Origin: Mycolicibacterium sp. P9-22
GTDB lineage: Bacteria > Actinomycetota > Actinomycetes > Mycobacteriales > Mycobacteriaceae
NCBI RefSeq assembly: GCF_008329585.1
Contig: NZ_NPKP01000001.1
Span: 434,001-498,000 of the forward strand
DNA: 64,000 nt
Direction: 5' to 3'
Positions 51,195 through 63,191 of the stretch are shown here, piece by piece. The position numbers and the translations under genes are program-made. Every line of letters starts with the position of its first letter. Positions within the stretch are counted from its first letter, which is position 1. The notes beneath the pieces were generated by a model that saw only the letters and a program-made list of their open reading frames with translations, was not told where the DNA came from and did not search any database.

Positions 51195-51779
51195 CTACAC
51201 CGACAGGGTGTGCATCACGATCTCGGTACTGAGCTGGGCGATGAAATGACGTGAACCTCGTGTTCCGGCCAGATCAGCGATCCTGAAGTCCCCGCGAACG
51301 TGGCGCCGGCTGGCACGCGCAATCGAGCCGGCGCCACGTGAACTGACCAGAGCCGTCGTGTCGGCGAAGACCTGTGGGCAGAGGTGGTCCCCGCTGTCGA
51401 TGTGTGCGGTTCCGGGATGGCCGCCGTCGATCACCACCAGTCCCGTGATGCGCTGCGGGTGATGCGCCGCTGTCAGCCAGGCGATCTCGGCGCACGGACC
51501 GTCGCCGACGAGCACGGCGCAGCGGATGCTCAGAGAGTCAAGGATGGCAACGATGGCTTTGTCGGACAGCCGGAAACGCGCGCTGATGCCGACGGTCTGC
51601 ACCTTGGCCACGTGCAGGCGGTCCCTGAGTTCCTGATAAGGGGATCCGGCGGTGCGGGACATGTCCAGCAACACCACCGTCCGGCCGTCCGGCGGACCCT
51701 GTGCACTGACCTGGACGGGGAGCCCGTCGATCGTATACATGCGATCGACGGGCTCCACGTCAGTCGGTGCCGTTGTCAT
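51195..51779 (-). CDS. Degenerate alpha/beta-hydrolase-like protein overlapping rbcS
   Basis: About 194 residues with an alpha/beta-hydrolase core: [11 protein letters not shown] near residue 36, [20 protein letters not shown] near 88, and the [10 protein letters not shown] strand. The nucleophile elbow, normally G-x-S-x-G, reads Gly-Asp-Gly-Pro-Cys, so the catalytic serine is absent and it is probably not a hydrolase. From ATG 51779 it overlaps the end of rbcS by 20 bases; ATG 51740 is an alternative start with GGAG 12 bases upstream. Being the third gene of the rbcL-rbcS unit, it may bind or regulate RuBisCO. No family function is known to me. Confidence 0.6.
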   Translation of the reverse strand: MTTAPTDVEPVDRMYTIDGLPVQVSAQGPPDGRTVVLLDMSRTAGSPYQELRDRLHVAKVQTVGISARFRLSDKAIVAILDSLSIRCAVLVGDGPCAEIAWLTAAHHPQRITGLVVIDGGHPGTAHIDSGDHLCPQVFADTTALVSSRGAGSIARASRRHVRGDFRIADLAGTRGSRHFIAQLSTEIVMHTLSV

Positions 51780-52197
51780 TGCCGTATCGCTGGCCGGACG
51801 GTTTCGTCGCGGCGTAGGCGAAGGTGGTGTATCCGATCCTGCGATCGGAACCTTCGGCTCGGTCGAGGCGGAAACCCGGCTCTTCAGCCGGGCGTTGCAC
51901 GATGAAGGAGAATGCGGTGGTCTGCCGGCCGAGACGAGCGTCATAGGCGTTGAGACGCACATAGGTGTTGGGGTAGGCGGTGCGGCAGGCGTTGACCTCG
52001 AGCAGCACTCCGGCGGCGTCCTTCAGGTCGAACATCGGCAGGCCCCACATCTCCCAGTAGACATTTCGTGGATGAGGATCGTCGGTGAACTCCACCGACA
52101 ACGGCCAGTCGTTGTCCAATGCGTAGGTGATTTGCGCGGTGATCTCGTCGTCGGTGAAGTCGGGCAGGTATGAGAAGGTGCCCTGGGTGATTCGCAT
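51760..52197 (-). CDS. rbcS: RuBisCO small subunit, form I red type
   Basis: A 145-residue small subunit. The opening [19 protein letters not shown] with [13 protein letters not shown], then [15 protein letters not shown] and [18 protein letters not shown] are the conserved core; the extended C-terminus is typical of red-type forms. It starts 19 bases after rbcL with GGAG upstream, and stabilises the L8S8 complex. A 20-base overlap with the next gene suggests coupled translation. Confidence 0.94.
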   Translation of the reverse strand: MRITQGTFSYLPDFTDDEITAQITYALDNDWPLSVEFTDDPHPRNVYWEMWGLPMFDLKDAAGVLLEVNACRTAYPNTYVRLNAYDARLGRQTTAFSFIVQRPAEEPGFRLDRAEGSDRRIGYTTFAYAATKPSGQRYGNDNGTD

Positions 52198-52216
52198 GTG
52201 TATTCTCCGCTCTGGC

Positions 52217-53817
<1,601 letters not shown>

Positions 53818-54810
53818 ATGACTAACTGCCGACAGATCGCAGCCGCAATGATGGCGCCCGGCAAAGGTATTCTGGCCGCAGACGAGAGCATCGCGACGAT
53901 GTCGAAGCGTCTGAAAGACAACCGAGTGGAGCCGACCGCAGAGAATCGGCGCTACTACCGGGAAATGCTCGCATCGGCGCCCGGGTTGTCCGACGATATT
54001 TCCGGGATCATCTTTTGTGATGAGACGCTCAAGCAGAGCTTCAGTGACGGTACGCCGTTCCCGCAGGCAGTTGGGGAACTCGGAATTCTCGCCGGTATCA
54101 AGGTCGATACCGGCGCCAAGGCCTGCCCAGGCCTGGACGGGGAGACCATCACCGAAGGCCTCGATGACCTGCCGGCGCGACTGGCCGAGTATGCGGAATT
54201 GGGAGCTGCCTTTGCCAAGTGGCGCGCCGTATTCACCATCGGCTCCGAAACGCCGACCCAGGGCGCGATTCGATCGAACGCGAACGCATTGGCTCGCTAC
54301 GCGGCCGCATGCCAGCAGGCGGGGCTCGTTCCGATCGTCGAGCCGGAGGTGTTGATGGATGGCAGCCACAATCTCGCGGTGTGCCGGGACGTCACCGAGG
54401 AGGTGCACACCGCCGTTCGCGCCGAACTGGGATTGTTGAACGTCGATCTGGCCGGGATCATTCTGAAGCCGAATATGGTGATCGAGGGAGAGGGCCACGG
54501 CAGGTTGTCCAGCCCGGAAGAGGTTGCCGAAGCCACTGTCACGGTGTTGCGTTCGTGGCCGGGAGCTTTGGCCGGTGTCGCCTTCCTGTCCGGTGGCCAG
54601 GATCCTGAGCGGGCGACAGACAACTTGACAGCGATGCAACGGCACTCCACGCCGTGGCCGCTGACGTTCTCCTTCGGTCGCGCCCTGGTGTCGCCCGCTC
54701 TGTCGGCTTGGCAGGGAGATCCGGATCGGCGATCCGACGGCCAGGCAACGTTGCTCAACCGGGTCAAGGCCAACGGTGCCGCGGCGGGTCTGCGCGCTGC
54801 ATTGCGCTGA
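53818..54810 (+). CDS. Class I fructose-bisphosphate aldolase
   Basis: A 330-residue Schiff-base aldolase of the eukaryotic-type class I family. ILAADESIATMSKRL near residue 18 is the phosphate/active-site segment, and GIILKPNMV holds the Schiff-base lysine. It joins triose phosphates, and erythrose 4-phosphate with dihydroxyacetone phosphate, in the Calvin cycle regeneration phase. It is divergent from rbcL, so the two are probably controlled together. A strong hairpin follows at 54874-54905. Confidence 0.9.
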   Translation: MTNCRQIAAAMMAPGKGILAADESIATMSKRLKDNRVEPTAENRRYYREMLASAPGLSDDISGIIFCDETLKQSFSDGTPFPQAVGELGILAGIKVDTGAKACPGLDGETITEGLDDLPARLAEYAELGAAFAKWRAVFTIGSETPTQGAIRSNANALARYAAACQQAGLVPIVEPEVLMDGSHNLAVCRDVTEEVHTAVRAELGLLNVDLAGIILKPNMVIEGEGHGRLSSPEEVAEATVTVLRSWPGALAGVAFLSGGQDPERATDNLTAMQRHSTPWPLTFSFGRALVSPALSAWQGDPDRRSDGQATLLNRVKANGAAAGLRAALR

Positions 54811-54873
54811 CGCACAGCGAAATCTCCGATGCGGGTCGCGGCCGGCATCTGTCCACGCAGCGTGGCGTGGGCC

Positions 54874-54905
54874 CGAGGGGTCATCACAGGTGTGATGACC
54901 CCTCG
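54874..54905. terminator. 14-bp perfect hairpin after the aldolase gene
   Basis: CGAGGGGTCATCAC and GTGATGACCCCTCG pair perfectly around AGGT, 64 bases after the aldolase stop. A second small hairpin (CGGTGG/CCACCG) overlaps its end at 54904-54921. It is probably a terminator serving both the aldolase gene and the convergent small ORFs. Confidence 0.65.
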
Positions 54906-54962
54906 GTGGTTTCGCCCACCGTGTCCGGCGGTGAACAATGGCAGTGGTGACGAGTGCCGAGG

Positions 54963-55097
54963 TCAGGCTTGGCCGAATCCCCAGACCAATCCGGCGACGA
55001 TACCGCCGACCACCAAGACGTCGAGTATTCGGAGCAGCCACCAGAGAATTGCCCAATGCGCGGTGCTGCGGGTCGCCGTGTCGGCTTGAGAAATCAT
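54963..55097 (-). CDS. 44-residue single-span membrane protein
   Basis: A tiny ORF I translated by hand. It encodes 44 residues with a polar start (MISQADTATRSTAH) and one hydrophobic span (ILWWLLRILDVLVVGGIVAG), then a short tail. Its ATG overlaps the stop of the 64-residue gene upstream (ATGA), which is strong evidence that it is translated. Its function is unknown. It could be a small membrane regulator, for example of complex I encoded upstream; that is speculation. Confidence 0.55.
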   Translation of the reverse strand: MISQADTATRSTAHWAILWWLLRILDVLVVGGIVAGLVWGFGQA

Positions 55098-55288
55098 CGC
55101 AGGAGCCATATCTGGCGCCGCGTGGGATCCACGAGCTCACGCGCGCCATCGTCGTAGTGGACGAAGATGTAACCCGGCGACGTCGAGGAAACTCGGCCGA
55201 CGCGACCGAGTATGCCCTGCGACACCCGAACCCTGTCGCCCGCAACCAGTACGGGTACGGTGCAAGCGATTGCTTCGGTAGTGATCAT
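55094..55288 (-). CDS. 64-residue small beta-rich protein
   Basis: A 64-residue ORF starting at ATG 55288. The segment VAGDRVRVSQGILGRVGRVS followed by YIFVHYDDGARELVDP looks like a small SH3/KOW-like beta barrel. It starts 113 bases after nuoN, beyond a hairpin at 55359-55376, and is coupled by a 4-base overlap to the 44-residue membrane ORF. I do not recognise a family. The pair forms a small operon of unknown function between the Calvin-cycle aldolase and the nuo genes. Confidence 0.55.
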   Translation of the reverse strand: MITTEAIACTVPVLVAGDRVRVSQGILGRVGRVSSTSPGYIFVHYDDGARELVDPTRRQIWLLR

Positions 55289-55358
55289 GGGCTGGCTCCG
55301 ATCCCTTGTCCTGGCTGAAGTTCTATTGGTGAGCATGCCCGCTGAGCAGAAGCGAGAC

Positions 55359-55376
55359 GACCCCCGATTGGGGGTC
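55359..55376. terminator. Hairpin downstream of nuoN
   Basis: GACCCCC and GGGGGTC pair around GATT, 25 bases after the nuoN stop. It could end or weaken transcription of the nuo operon before the small ORFs. Confidence 0.5.
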
Positions 55377-55400
55377 CGCACGGGTGTCGGGACTTGCAGA

Positions 55401-56921
55401 TCAGTGCAGGAACTCGGCTGCCTGGGTGGCGAGCGTCAACAGCGTCTGAGGTGCGATCCCGAGCAGCACGGTCAGCGCGGCCGCCGCCGTGACAGCGACG
55501 GCGGCCAGAGGCCCGGGCCGCGCCGGCACTGCCGTACCTTCACCGGGTTGGTCGAAGAACATCACGACGATGACCCGTGAGTAGGCGACTGCCGCAATGA
55601 CGCTGCACGTCAATGCCACCAGCACCAGGGCCGTGCCGCCGTTCTCCAGGGCGGCCTTCAACACCCCGAACTTACCGATGAATCCGCTCGTGAGTGGAAT
55701 TCCCGCAGCGGCAAGCAGAAACAGGGCCAACGCGGTGGCCAAGAAAGGTGATCGTCGCCCCAAACCACGCCAATGGGTGATGTCGGCATCCTCGGTGTCG
55801 TCGCGGCCGTGGATGAGGCCCGCCACAGTGAACGCGCCCAATGCGCTGATGCCGTAGGCGAGGAGATAGAACATCGTCGGCGCCAGACCCCCCGCAAGCA
55901 TCGTTGCGCCGGTGAGGATGAAGCCGACATTGGCCACCGAGGAGTAGGCCAGTAACCGTTTGATGTCGAACTGACTGACCAGCAGAACACTGCCGACCAC
56001 CATGGTGAGGATCGCGACCGCCCACAATACCGGCCGCCAGGCCTCGATGAGGCCGGGCAGCGCGACGTGGAGTAGACGTAGCAGCGCCCCGAACGCCGCG
56101 ATCTTGGTTCCGGCCGACATGAACCCACTGATCGGTGTGGGGGCACCCTGGTACACGTCGGGGACCCACGAGTGGAACGGCACGGCTCCGAGTTTGAACA
56201 GCAGACCCACCATGATCAGAGCGGTGCCCATCAGCGCCATCGTCGTGTCACCACCACCCTGCTGGATCGTGCCTGCGATAGCCGAGAGGTTCAGCGTGCC
56301 TGCGTAGCCGTACAGCAATGCCACGCCGTAAAGGAAGAAGGCTGAGGAGAATGCGCCCAGCAAGAAGTACTTCAAAGCGGCTTCCTGCGCGAGGACGCGG
56401 CGGCGACTTGCCAAGCCGCACAGCACATAGAGCGGAAGCGAGAGGACCTCCAGAGAGACGAACATCGTCAACAGGTCTGCTGCTGCGGGGAGGAGCAACA
56501 TCCCGCTGAGTGCGAACATCAGAAGCGGAAAGATCTCGGTTTGGATCACGCCGGCACCTGCCGCCGTGCGTTCGGCGGCACTACGCGGAGCCAGAGCGCC
56601 CTGCGGAGCGAAGGCGACCAGGCGGCCCCGCGCGACGGGGGCGATGGCGATGAGCCCGGTCACCAGGATGCCGCCTTGAAGGAACAGTGTCGGCCCATCG
56701 ATGGCCACTGAACCGACGACGGCGCTGCTGCGATGCCCAGTCAGTGAGATCACCGCGCCCAGGGCGGCGACCATACCGGTGACGCTGACGGCAAGCTGAG
56801 TGCGGTAGCGGATCGAGCGCGGCAGAAGTGCTTCGATGAGCACGCCGGTGACCGCGGTGCCGAGCATGATCAACATCGGCATCAGCAAGCTGTATTCGAT
56901 ACTGGGCGCGGGGATGCTCAT
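55401..56921 (-). CDS. nuoN: NADH-quinone oxidoreductase subunit N
   Basis: A 506-residue antiporter-like membrane subunit of complex I with about 14 hydrophobic segments. The conserved lysines lie in AALKYFLLGAFSSAFFLYG and in the LLFKLGAVPFHSWVPDVYQG segment. It pumps protons when NADH reduces quinone. It is the last nuo gene and overlaps nuoM by 4 bases. Confidence 0.94.
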   Translation of the reverse strand: MSIPAPSIEYSLLMPMLIMLGTAVTGVLIEALLPRSIRYRTQLAVSVTGMVAALGAVISLTGHRSSAVVGSVAIDGPTLFLQGGILVTGLIAIAPVARGRLVAFAPQGALAPRSAAERTAAGAGVIQTEIFPLLMFALSGMLLLPAAADLLTMFVSLEVLSLPLYVLCGLASRRRVLAQEAALKYFLLGAFSSAFFLYGVALLYGYAGTLNLSAIAGTIQQGGGDTTMALMGTALIMVGLLFKLGAVPFHSWVPDVYQGAPTPISGFMSAGTKIAAFGALLRLLHVALPGLIEAWRPVLWAVAILTMVVGSVLLVSQFDIKRLLAYSSVANVGFILTGATMLAGGLAPTMFYLLAYGISALGAFTVAGLIHGRDDTEDADITHWRGLGRRSPFLATALALFLLAAAGIPLTSGFIGKFGVLKAALENGGTALVLVALTCSVIAAVAYSRVIVVMFFDQPGEGTAVPARPGPLAAVAVTAAAALTVLLGIAPQTLLTLATQAAEFLH

Positions 56922-58444
56922 GGATGCCCCGCCATCGCGGCCGTGGGTGCGCGGTCATGTTCTCCGACAATGAACATCGTGTGGGCCACTGTCGGGTCGA
57001 TCAGCTCCAGAACCGGCTTCGGGTATACCCCGAATCCCAGCAGAACTGCGAGAAGCGTTGCCGAGACCGCAAGTTCCCGAGGACGCAGGTCGATGACCCG
57101 CTTACTGTTGTCGGTGACGGGCCCAGTCATGATCCGTTGGTACATCCACAGGATGTAGATCGCGGACAGAACAAGCGCCAGTGCCGAGCAGACCGCCATC
57201 ACCGGATAGCGGGTGAACGTACCGATCAGCACGAGGAACTCGCTGACGAACGGTGCCAGTCCGGGCAGTGCCAGGCTGGCGAGTCCAGCGACCAGGAACG
57301 TGCCGGCAAGGACAGGTGCCACCTGCCGGACCCCACCGTATCCGCCGATGCTCTGCGTGCGGCCACGCAACACCAGAAAACCCGCGATGAGCAATATCGC
57401 AGCGGTCGAAACACCGTGATTCACCATGTAGAGGATGGCGCCGCTCTGGCTCTGGCTGGTCATGGCGAAGATACCCAGGGTGATGAACCCGAAGTGGGAC
57501 AGCGACGCATAGGCGATCAACCGCATCATGTCCGTCTGGCCGATGGCAAGCATTGCGCCGTACACGATCGCGATCACCGAGAGTCCGACGATCAGTGGCC
57601 GGAAGTACGTGGCCGCTTCCGGAAACAGCTGCAGGCAGTACCTCATCATCCCGAATGTCCCGATCTTGTCCACGATGGCCATGATCAATACCGCGGTTGC
57701 CGGCTTCGCTGTTGCCACCACATCGGGAAGCCACGTGTGCAGCGGCCACATCGGAGCCTTGACCGCGAATGCGAACATGAAGCCGGCGAAGAGAAGTCGG
57801 GAGGTGGTGCTCGATCCGTGCTCGCCGGCAGCCAGGTCGCGGATATCGAAACTGGCGGCACCTGATGCGGTCACCACGTACATCCCGATGACTGCGGCGA
57901 GCATGATCAGCCCGCCCGCCAGGTTGTACAGCAGGAACTTCATCGCGGCGCGGGAGCGGTCCGGACCGCCGAAACGCCCGATGAGCAGATACGTGGGGAT
58001 CAGTATTGCCTCGAACAGCACGTAGAACAGCAGCACGTCCAGAGCGACGAAGGTCAGCAGGGCCATTGCCTCGACGGCGAGTATCAGTGCGACGTAGGTA
58101 TGAACTGCGCGCCCACCGACGGGTACATCGTTCCAGCCTGCGACTATCAACAGCGGTACCAGCCCCGCCGTCAGGACCACCATCGACAACGCGAGGCCGT
58201 CGACACCGACAATGTAACCGGCGCCGAATGACGGTATCCAACTGTGCTTTTCGACGAACTGATAGTGCTCCCCGGTGGTGTCGAAACCCGAGGTCAGCGC
58301 CGCCGAGACCACCAACGGCGTCAGCGCCGCGCCCAGTCCGAGGTATTTGGCGAAGGTGTGCCGGTCGGCCGGCACCAGTACGACAATGCATGCGCCGACA
58401 GCCGGGGCCAGCCACAGGACGGTCAACCAGGGGATGCCGTTCAC
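56918..58444 (-). CDS. nuoM: NADH-quinone oxidoreductase subunit M
   Basis: A 508-residue antiporter-like proton-pumping subunit of complex I. Typical motifs are [14 protein letters not shown], then [20 protein letters not shown] and [16 protein letters not shown]. It starts with GTG overlapping the nuoL stop (GTGA) and overlaps nuoN by 4 bases. Confidence 0.94.
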   Translation of the reverse strand: MNGIPWLTVLWLAPAVGACIVVLVPADRHTFAKYLGLGAALTPLVVSAALTSGFDTTGEHYQFVEKHSWIPSFGAGYIVGVDGLALSMVVLTAGLVPLLIVAGWNDVPVGGRAVHTYVALILAVEAMALLTFVALDVLLFYVLFEAILIPTYLLIGRFGGPDRSRAAMKFLLYNLAGGLIMLAAVIGMYVVTASGAASFDIRDLAAGEHGSSTTSRLLFAGFMFAFAVKAPMWPLHTWLPDVVATAKPATAVLIMAIVDKIGTFGMMRYCLQLFPEAATYFRPLIVGLSVIAIVYGAMLAIGQTDMMRLIAYASLSHFGFITLGIFAMTSQSQSGAILYMVNHGVSTAAILLIAGFLVLRGRTQSIGGYGGVRQVAPVLAGTFLVAGLASLALPGLAPFVSEFLVLIGTFTRYPVMAVCSALALVLSAIYILWMYQRIMTGPVTDNSKRVIDLRPRELAVSATLLAVLLGFGVYPKPVLELIDPTVAHTMFIVGEHDRAPTAAMAGHP

Positions 58445-60357
58445 CAGATCCTCGTTCCGACGATGGTCGCGATCGCTGCGGCGGCACCGACGAACACACT
58501 GAGCGCATAGGACCGCACGAAGCCCGTCTGGAGCGGGCCCAGCCTGACACTCACCCCACTGATTAGCGCTGCCATCCCCAGGGCTATGCCGTTGATACCT
58601 CGTTCGCCGACGTCCGAGGCGATGGCGATGACGCGCCGGCCGGGCCGTATGAAAGCCGCCTCGTTGAAGGTGTCGCCGTAGAGATCACGGCGTGCTGCGA
58701 CGGTCACGGGTGATCCCTCTGGTGCATGTACCGAAACTCCCTGTGCTGCATGGATTCGGATGGCGATGAGAACGCCCGCAGCGACCGCGACCAGCGTCAT
58801 CGCCGTGACGGTCCACGTGGTGGCGTGCGTTTCGTTGTCGATTCCACCCACCACGGGTGCAAGCCAGTCATGCAGTGTGCCAACGACAGTCAGTAGCGCG
58901 CCCATGGATACCGACCCGATGGCCAGCACGATCATCGGCAAGAGCATGATGGCCGGCGCTTCGTGGGGATGTGTGTCGGCCGGCCAACGCCTGGGGCCGG
59001 CGAAGGTCATCAGCATGATTCGTGTCATGTAGAACGCGGTGAGGCCGGCACCGAGCAGTGCGGCGCCGCCCAACAGCATTCCGCGTGACCCACCCGCAGC
59101 GAAAGCGACTTCGATGATGGCGTCCTTGGAATAGAACCCCGCCAGCGGCGGGACCCCGATGATGGCCAGATATCCCAAACCGAACGTCGTGAAGGTGACG
59201 GGAAGAACTCTGCGCAGACCGCCGAACCTGCGCATGTCCACGTTGTCGTCCATCGCGTGCATCACCGAGCCCGCGCCCAGGAACAAGCCCGCCTTGAAGA
59301 ACCCGTGGGTGATCAGGTGCAGGATCGCGACCGGATAACCGGCAGGACCGAGTCCGGCGGCCAGCACCATATAACCGATCTGGCTCATCGTCGAGGCGGC
59401 CAGTGCCTTCTTGATGTCGTCCTTGGCGCAGCCTATGACGGCCCCGAAGAGCAAGGTGACAGCGCCCACCGTGACCACGGCGGTCTGTGCTGCCGGGGCC
59501 AGGTCGAACACCGGCCCTGACCGCACGATGAGGTACACCCCGGCGGTCACCATGGTCGCCGCGTGGATGAGGGCCGAGACCGGCGTCGGTCCCTCCATCG
59601 CATCACCGAGCCACGACTGCAGCGGCACCTGAGCTGATTTCCCGCATGCGGCGAACAACAATGACAGGCCGATGACCGTCAGGGTGCCGTGCCCCAGCTC
59701 CGGCGCGGCGCCGAACACCGCGTCGTAGGACACTGATCCCACGGCGCCGAACATCACCATCAGGGCCACTGCCAGGCCGATGTCACCCACCCGATTCATG
59801 ACGAACGCCTTGCGCGCCGCGGTAGCGGCGGAAGGCTTGGCATCCCAGAATCCGATCAGCAGGTAGGACGCCAGGCCGACGGCTTCCCAGCCTGCGTACA
59901 GGCCCAGATAGTTGTCGGCCAGCACGAGCAGCAGCATTGCCGCGATGAAGAGATTGAGGTACCCGAAGAACCGGCGCCGGTCGGGATCGTCGGCCATATA
60001 GCCGATCGAGTAGATGTGAATCAGCGACCCGACACCCGTGATCAGCAGGGCGAAGCACATCGACAATTGGTCCACTTGCAATCCGAGGTCCACCTGCAGA
60101 GCGTCGGCGGGAATCCAGGAGAACAGCAGCCGGCTGATAGTTCGGTCCTCTGCGGGACGGTCCAGCATTCCGATGAACAGCCGTACGGTGACTGCGAAGG
60201 ATGCGATGGCCGCCGCACAGCCCAGGAGGTGACCCCAGGGGTCGGTGCGCTTTCCCCCCAGCAGTAACAGCACGGCGCCGGCGGCAGGCATCGCGATCGA
60301 CAACCACAGCAGGTGTCCCACGCCGTCAGCCCCGCAGCAGGCTGGCAGCGTCGACAT
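58441..60357 (-). CDS. nuoL: NADH-quinone oxidoreductase subunit L
   Basis: A 638-residue proton-pumping subunit with about 16 hydrophobic segments and the long C-terminal lateral-helix region. [20 protein letters not shown], then [20 protein letters not shown] and [18 protein letters not shown] are diagnostic. The start is uncertain: ATG 60357 overlaps nuoK by 32 bases, while GTG 60321 would start just after the nuoK stop. The stop overlaps nuoM. Confidence 0.93.
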   Translation of the reverse strand: MSTLPACCGADGVGHLLWLSIAMPAAGAVLLLLGGKRTDPWGHLLGCAAAIASFAVTVRLFIGMLDRPAEDRTISRLLFSWIPADALQVDLGLQVDQLSMCFALLITGVGSLIHIYSIGYMADDPDRRRFFGYLNLFIAAMLLLVLADNYLGLYAGWEAVGLASYLLIGFWDAKPSAATAARKAFVMNRVGDIGLAVALMVMFGAVGSVSYDAVFGAAPELGHGTLTVIGLSLLFAACGKSAQVPLQSWLGDAMEGPTPVSALIHAATMVTAGVYLIVRSGPVFDLAPAAQTAVVTVGAVTLLFGAVIGCAKDDIKKALAASTMSQIGYMVLAAGLGPAGYPVAILHLITHGFFKAGLFLGAGSVMHAMDDNVDMRRFGGLRRVLPVTFTTFGLGYLAIIGVPPLAGFYSKDAIIEVAFAAGGSRGMLLGGAALLGAGLTAFYMTRIMLMTFAGPRRWPADTHPHEAPAIMLLPMIVLAIGSVSMGALLTVVGTLHDWLAPVVGGIDNETHATTWTVTAMTLVAVAAGVLIAIRIHAAQGVSVHAPEGSPVTVAARRDLYGDTFNEAAFIRPGRRVIAIASDVGERGINGIALGMAALISGVSVRLGPLQTGFVRSYALSVFVGAAAAIATIVGTRIW

Positions 60358-60625
60358 CAGCCGACCGGCGGGTGCGGAATATCGACATGATGATCGCCAG
60401 TCCTACGACGACCTCGCATGCAGCCACCACCATGGTGAAGAACGCCATGATCTGTCCGTCGAGATTGTCGTGTGCCCGGGAGAACGTGACGAGGGCCAGG
60501 TTGCCGGCATTGAGCATGAGTTCCACGCACATGAAGACGACGATGACGTTGTGCCGCACGAGCACTCCCAATGCGCCGATGCTGAACAGGATCGCCGAAA
60601 GGTACAGGTAGTTGTCATGATTCAT
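60326..60625 (-). CDS. nuoK: NADH-quinone oxidoreductase subunit K
   Basis: A 99-residue membrane subunit with three hydrophobic segments. The motif [20 protein letters not shown] includes the conserved membrane glutamate used in proton transfer. ATG 60625 ([20 protein letters not shown]) matches the family N-terminus and overlaps nuoJ by 11 bases. Confidence 0.94.
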   Translation of the reverse strand: MNHDNYLYLSAILFSIGALGVLVRHNVIVVFMCVELMLNAGNLALVTFSRAHDNLDGQIMAFFTMVVAACEVVVGLAIIMSIFRTRRSADVDAASLLRG

Positions 60626-61499
60626 CGGTCGGTGCCTTCCGCCGGGAACCCGGATTCGCCTCACCGTTGTTGGGCGCCGCGTCTGTCCAACGCTCCACCC
60701 AGACCGGCGCCTCGGCGGAGACCACCGTGACCAACTGCAGCCGAAGCTGTGAGCCTGCCTGGGTCTGTGGCGGGGGCATCCGGCGGGGGAGCAGGCTGCC
60801 GGCGACGGAGTCGGGAGCGCCGGATCCATCCGGCAGCCGTGCGGGGAAGTCGACGGCATTGTGGCGGGCGTAGACGCCAGGACTGGGTAAGGGAGTGGGC
60901 CTCCCGCCGGGCCGGAATCTGTCGATCGACAACTCACGCTGGGTCTTACGGCGTTCGAACCGCTCGCGATGGGTCAGCACCATGGCCGCCATCGCGGCGG
61001 TGATCATCAACGCGCCGGTCAGTTCGAAGGCCCAGATGTAGCGGGTGAAGATCAGCACCGCCAGGCCTGCGACGTTGTCGCCCGCGTTCGCTTCCCGCGT
61101 ACCGACCAGTTCGGTTCCCGCCGATTGCCCGATGCCGGAAACCAACAGCACGGAGAACCCGATCGCCACCAGAATCGATGCCCAACGGTGTCCACGAATC
61201 GTCTCACGGAGCGATTCGGAGAGGTCGACGCCGATGAGCATCAGCACGAAGAGAAACAGCATCATCACAGCACCGGTGTAGACGACAACCTGTACGACAC
61301 CGAGGAACACGGCGTCGAGCGCCACGTAGAACGTCGCCAGCGTGATCATCGTCATGCCGAGAAACATTGCCGAATACACCGCGCGGACGGCTGCCACCGT
61401 GCCGATCGCGCCGGCCACCGCGACGGTACCCAGTGTCCAAAATGCCACGGCTTCACCTGCCGAGGTGACCGGGAGGGCCTCCGCCACCAGGGTGTTCAC
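60615..61499 (-). CDS. nuoJ: NADH-quinone oxidoreductase subunit J with a long C-terminal tail
   Basis: A 294-residue subunit: five hydrophobic segments in the first 175 residues, including [20 protein letters not shown] with its conserved tyrosine/glycine bulge, followed by a polar, Pro/Arg-rich tail of about 110 residues ([20 protein letters not shown]). Such tails occur in actinobacterial NuoJ. It starts with GTG overlapping the nuoI stop. Confidence 0.93.
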   Translation of the reverse strand: MNTLVAEALPVTSAGEAVAFWTLGTVAVAGAIGTVAAVRAVYSAMFLGMTMITLATFYVALDAVFLGVVQVVVYTGAVMMLFLFVLMLIGVDLSESLRETIRGHRWASILVAIGFSVLLVSGIGQSAGTELVGTREANAGDNVAGLAVLIFTRYIWAFELTGALMITAAMAAMVLTHRERFERRKTQRELSIDRFRPGGRPTPLPSPGVYARHNAVDFPARLPDGSGAPDSVAGSLLPRRMPPPQTQAGSQLRLQLVTVVSAEAPVWVERWTDAAPNNGEANPGSRRKAPTDES

Positions 61500-61999
61500 G
61501 CCTGATCCGGTCGAGCGTAGTAGTCCTTGGCAGTACTGCCGGGCGCCATGGGATGTGGAGGTGCCGTCATCCCTTGCAGTAGTGGCGCCAGCAGGTCCTC
61601 CTTCCCATAGATCAGGTCGGTGCGGTTGTCATCGGCCATCTCGTAGTCGTTCGTCATCGTCAGCGCGCGAGTGGGGCATGCCTCGATGCACAGCCCGCAC
61701 CCGATACAGCGCAGATAGTTGATCTGATAGATGCTTCCGTACCGCTCGCCGGGTGAGAAACGTTGTTCGTCGGTGTTGTCGGCGCCTTCGACGAAGATGG
61801 CGTCGGCCGGGCACGCCCACGCACACAGCTCACAGCCGATGCATTTCTCCAAACCGTCGTCGTAGCGGTTGAGCTGGTGGCGTCCGTGGTAGCGCGGCGC
61901 CGTCGGAGCCTTGTCCTCCGGATAGTGTTCGGTGACAGGCTTTTTGAACATGGTCTTGAATGTGACGGCGAATCCGGCCAGTCCGGCGAGCTTAGACAT
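61496..61999 (-). CDS. nuoI: NADH-quinone oxidoreductase subunit I
   Basis: A 167-residue ferredoxin-like subunit with two 4Fe-4S motifs, [16 protein letters not shown] and [16 protein letters not shown], carrying electrons from the NuoG side towards quinone. ATG 61999 follows AAGGAA by 5 bases and overlaps the nuoH stop by 8 bases. Confidence 0.95.
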   Translation of the reverse strand: MSKLAGLAGFAVTFKTMFKKPVTEHYPEDKAPTAPRYHGRHQLNRYDDGLEKCIGCELCAWACPADAIFVEGADNTDEQRFSPGERYGSIYQINYLRCIGCGLCIEACPTRALTMTNDYEMADDNRTDLIYGKEDLLAPLLQGMTAPPHPMAPGSTAKDYYARPDQA

Positions 62000-63191
62000 C
62001 AATTTCCTTCCGGTGGACGATGAAGTCCGATATGGGGTCGATCGCGCGGCCGCGCCGTGCCCGTACGCGTGTGCGCAAGGTGGTGGTCAGAACGGCGGCG
62101 AGGATGGCCGTAGCGCCTGCCAGGGATGTCCAGGGCACACGGGCTTCCTGATCGGGGAGGCTGCTCGAGAGAGCGACGACCATCAACCAGGCCAGCGCTG
62201 CCGGGATCAGGAGCTTCCACCCCAGTGCCATGAACTGGTCGTAACGCAATCGCGGCAGGGTGCCGCGCAACCAGATGAAGAAGAACAGGAAGACCCATAT
62301 CTTGGCGGTGAACCAGAGCAGCGGCCACCAGCCGAGGTTGACACCGTCGATCATCGACAGCGGCCACGGCGCCTGCCATCCACCGAAGAACAAGGTGGTT
62401 GCCAGGGCGGACACTGTGGTCATGTTGATGTACTCGGCCAGCATGAACATTGCGAATTTCAACGACGAATACTCGGTATGGAAACCTCCGACGAGCTCAC
62501 CTTCGGCCTCGGGCAGGTCGAACGGTGCGCGGTTGGTCTCCCCGACCATCGCAGTCAGGTAGATGAGGAACGATGGCGCAAGCACGAACACGAACCACGT
62601 GTGTTGTTGGGCGGAAACAATTCCCGAGGTTGACATTGTGCCGGCGGTCACGAAGACGGCGGCGAACGAGAGAGCCATGGCGATCTCGTAGGACACGACC
62701 TGAGCCGCCGAACGCAACCCACCCAGCAGGGGATACGTGGAGCCGGACGCCCACCCGGCCAGCACGATGCCGTAGACACCGACCGAGGTCACGGCGAGCA
62801 CGTACAACACCGCCACCGGCATGTCGGTCAGTTGCAGCGGTGTGGTGTGCCCGAATATCGAAACCTCGGGCCCCATGGGGATCACCGCAAAAGCCATGAC
62901 CGCCGGCACCACGGAAATGATCGGGGCAAGCAGATACGTCGGCTTGTCCGCGCGGGCAGGAATGAGCCCCTCCTTGAGGGCGAGCTTGATCCCGTCGACG
63001 AGCGACTGCAGAAGGCCTCGCGGCCCCACCCGGTTCGGGCCTAGCCGCATTTGCATGCGGGCCAGGACTTTACGTTCTACCAGGATGGCCACCAAGACAG
63101 TCACCACCAGGAATGCGAAGATCCCGAGCGCCTTCAGCAGCACCAGCCACCACGTGTCGTGGCCGAAGGCGCTCAGATCGGCAACCGGCAT
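61992..63191 (-). CDS. nuoH: NADH-quinone oxidoreductase subunit H
   Basis: A 399-residue membrane subunit at the quinone-binding end of complex I, with eight or more hydrophobic segments. Diagnostic segments are [40 protein letters not shown] and FNTEYSS-like [21 protein letters not shown] 63191 overlaps the nuoG stop by one base (TGATG). Confidence 0.94.
   Translation of the reverse strand: MPVADLSAFGHDTWWLVLLKALGIFAFLVVTVLVAILVERKVLARMQMRLGPNRVGPRGLLQSLVDGIKLALKEGLIPARADKPTYLLAPIISVVPAVMAFAVIPMGPEVSIFGHTTPLQLTDMPVAVLYVLAVTSVGVYGIVLAGWASGSTYPLLGGLRSAAQVVSYEIAMALSFAAVFVTAGTMSTSGIVSAQQHTWFVFVLAPSFLIYLTAMVGETNRAPFDLPEAEGELVGGFHTEYSSLKFAMFMLAEYINMTTVSALATTLFFGGWQAPWPLSMIDGVNLGWWPLLWFTAKIWVFLFFFIWLRGTLPRLRYDQFMALGWKLLIPAALAWLMVVALSSSLPDQEARVPWTSLAGATAILAAVLTTTLRTRVRARRGRAIDPISDFIVHRKEIDV

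Noticed and set aside
57102..58550. 482-residue open frame on the minus strand in nuoM
   Set aside because: It is an out-of-frame shadow of nuoM with Arg/Gly-rich sequence and no membrane segments.
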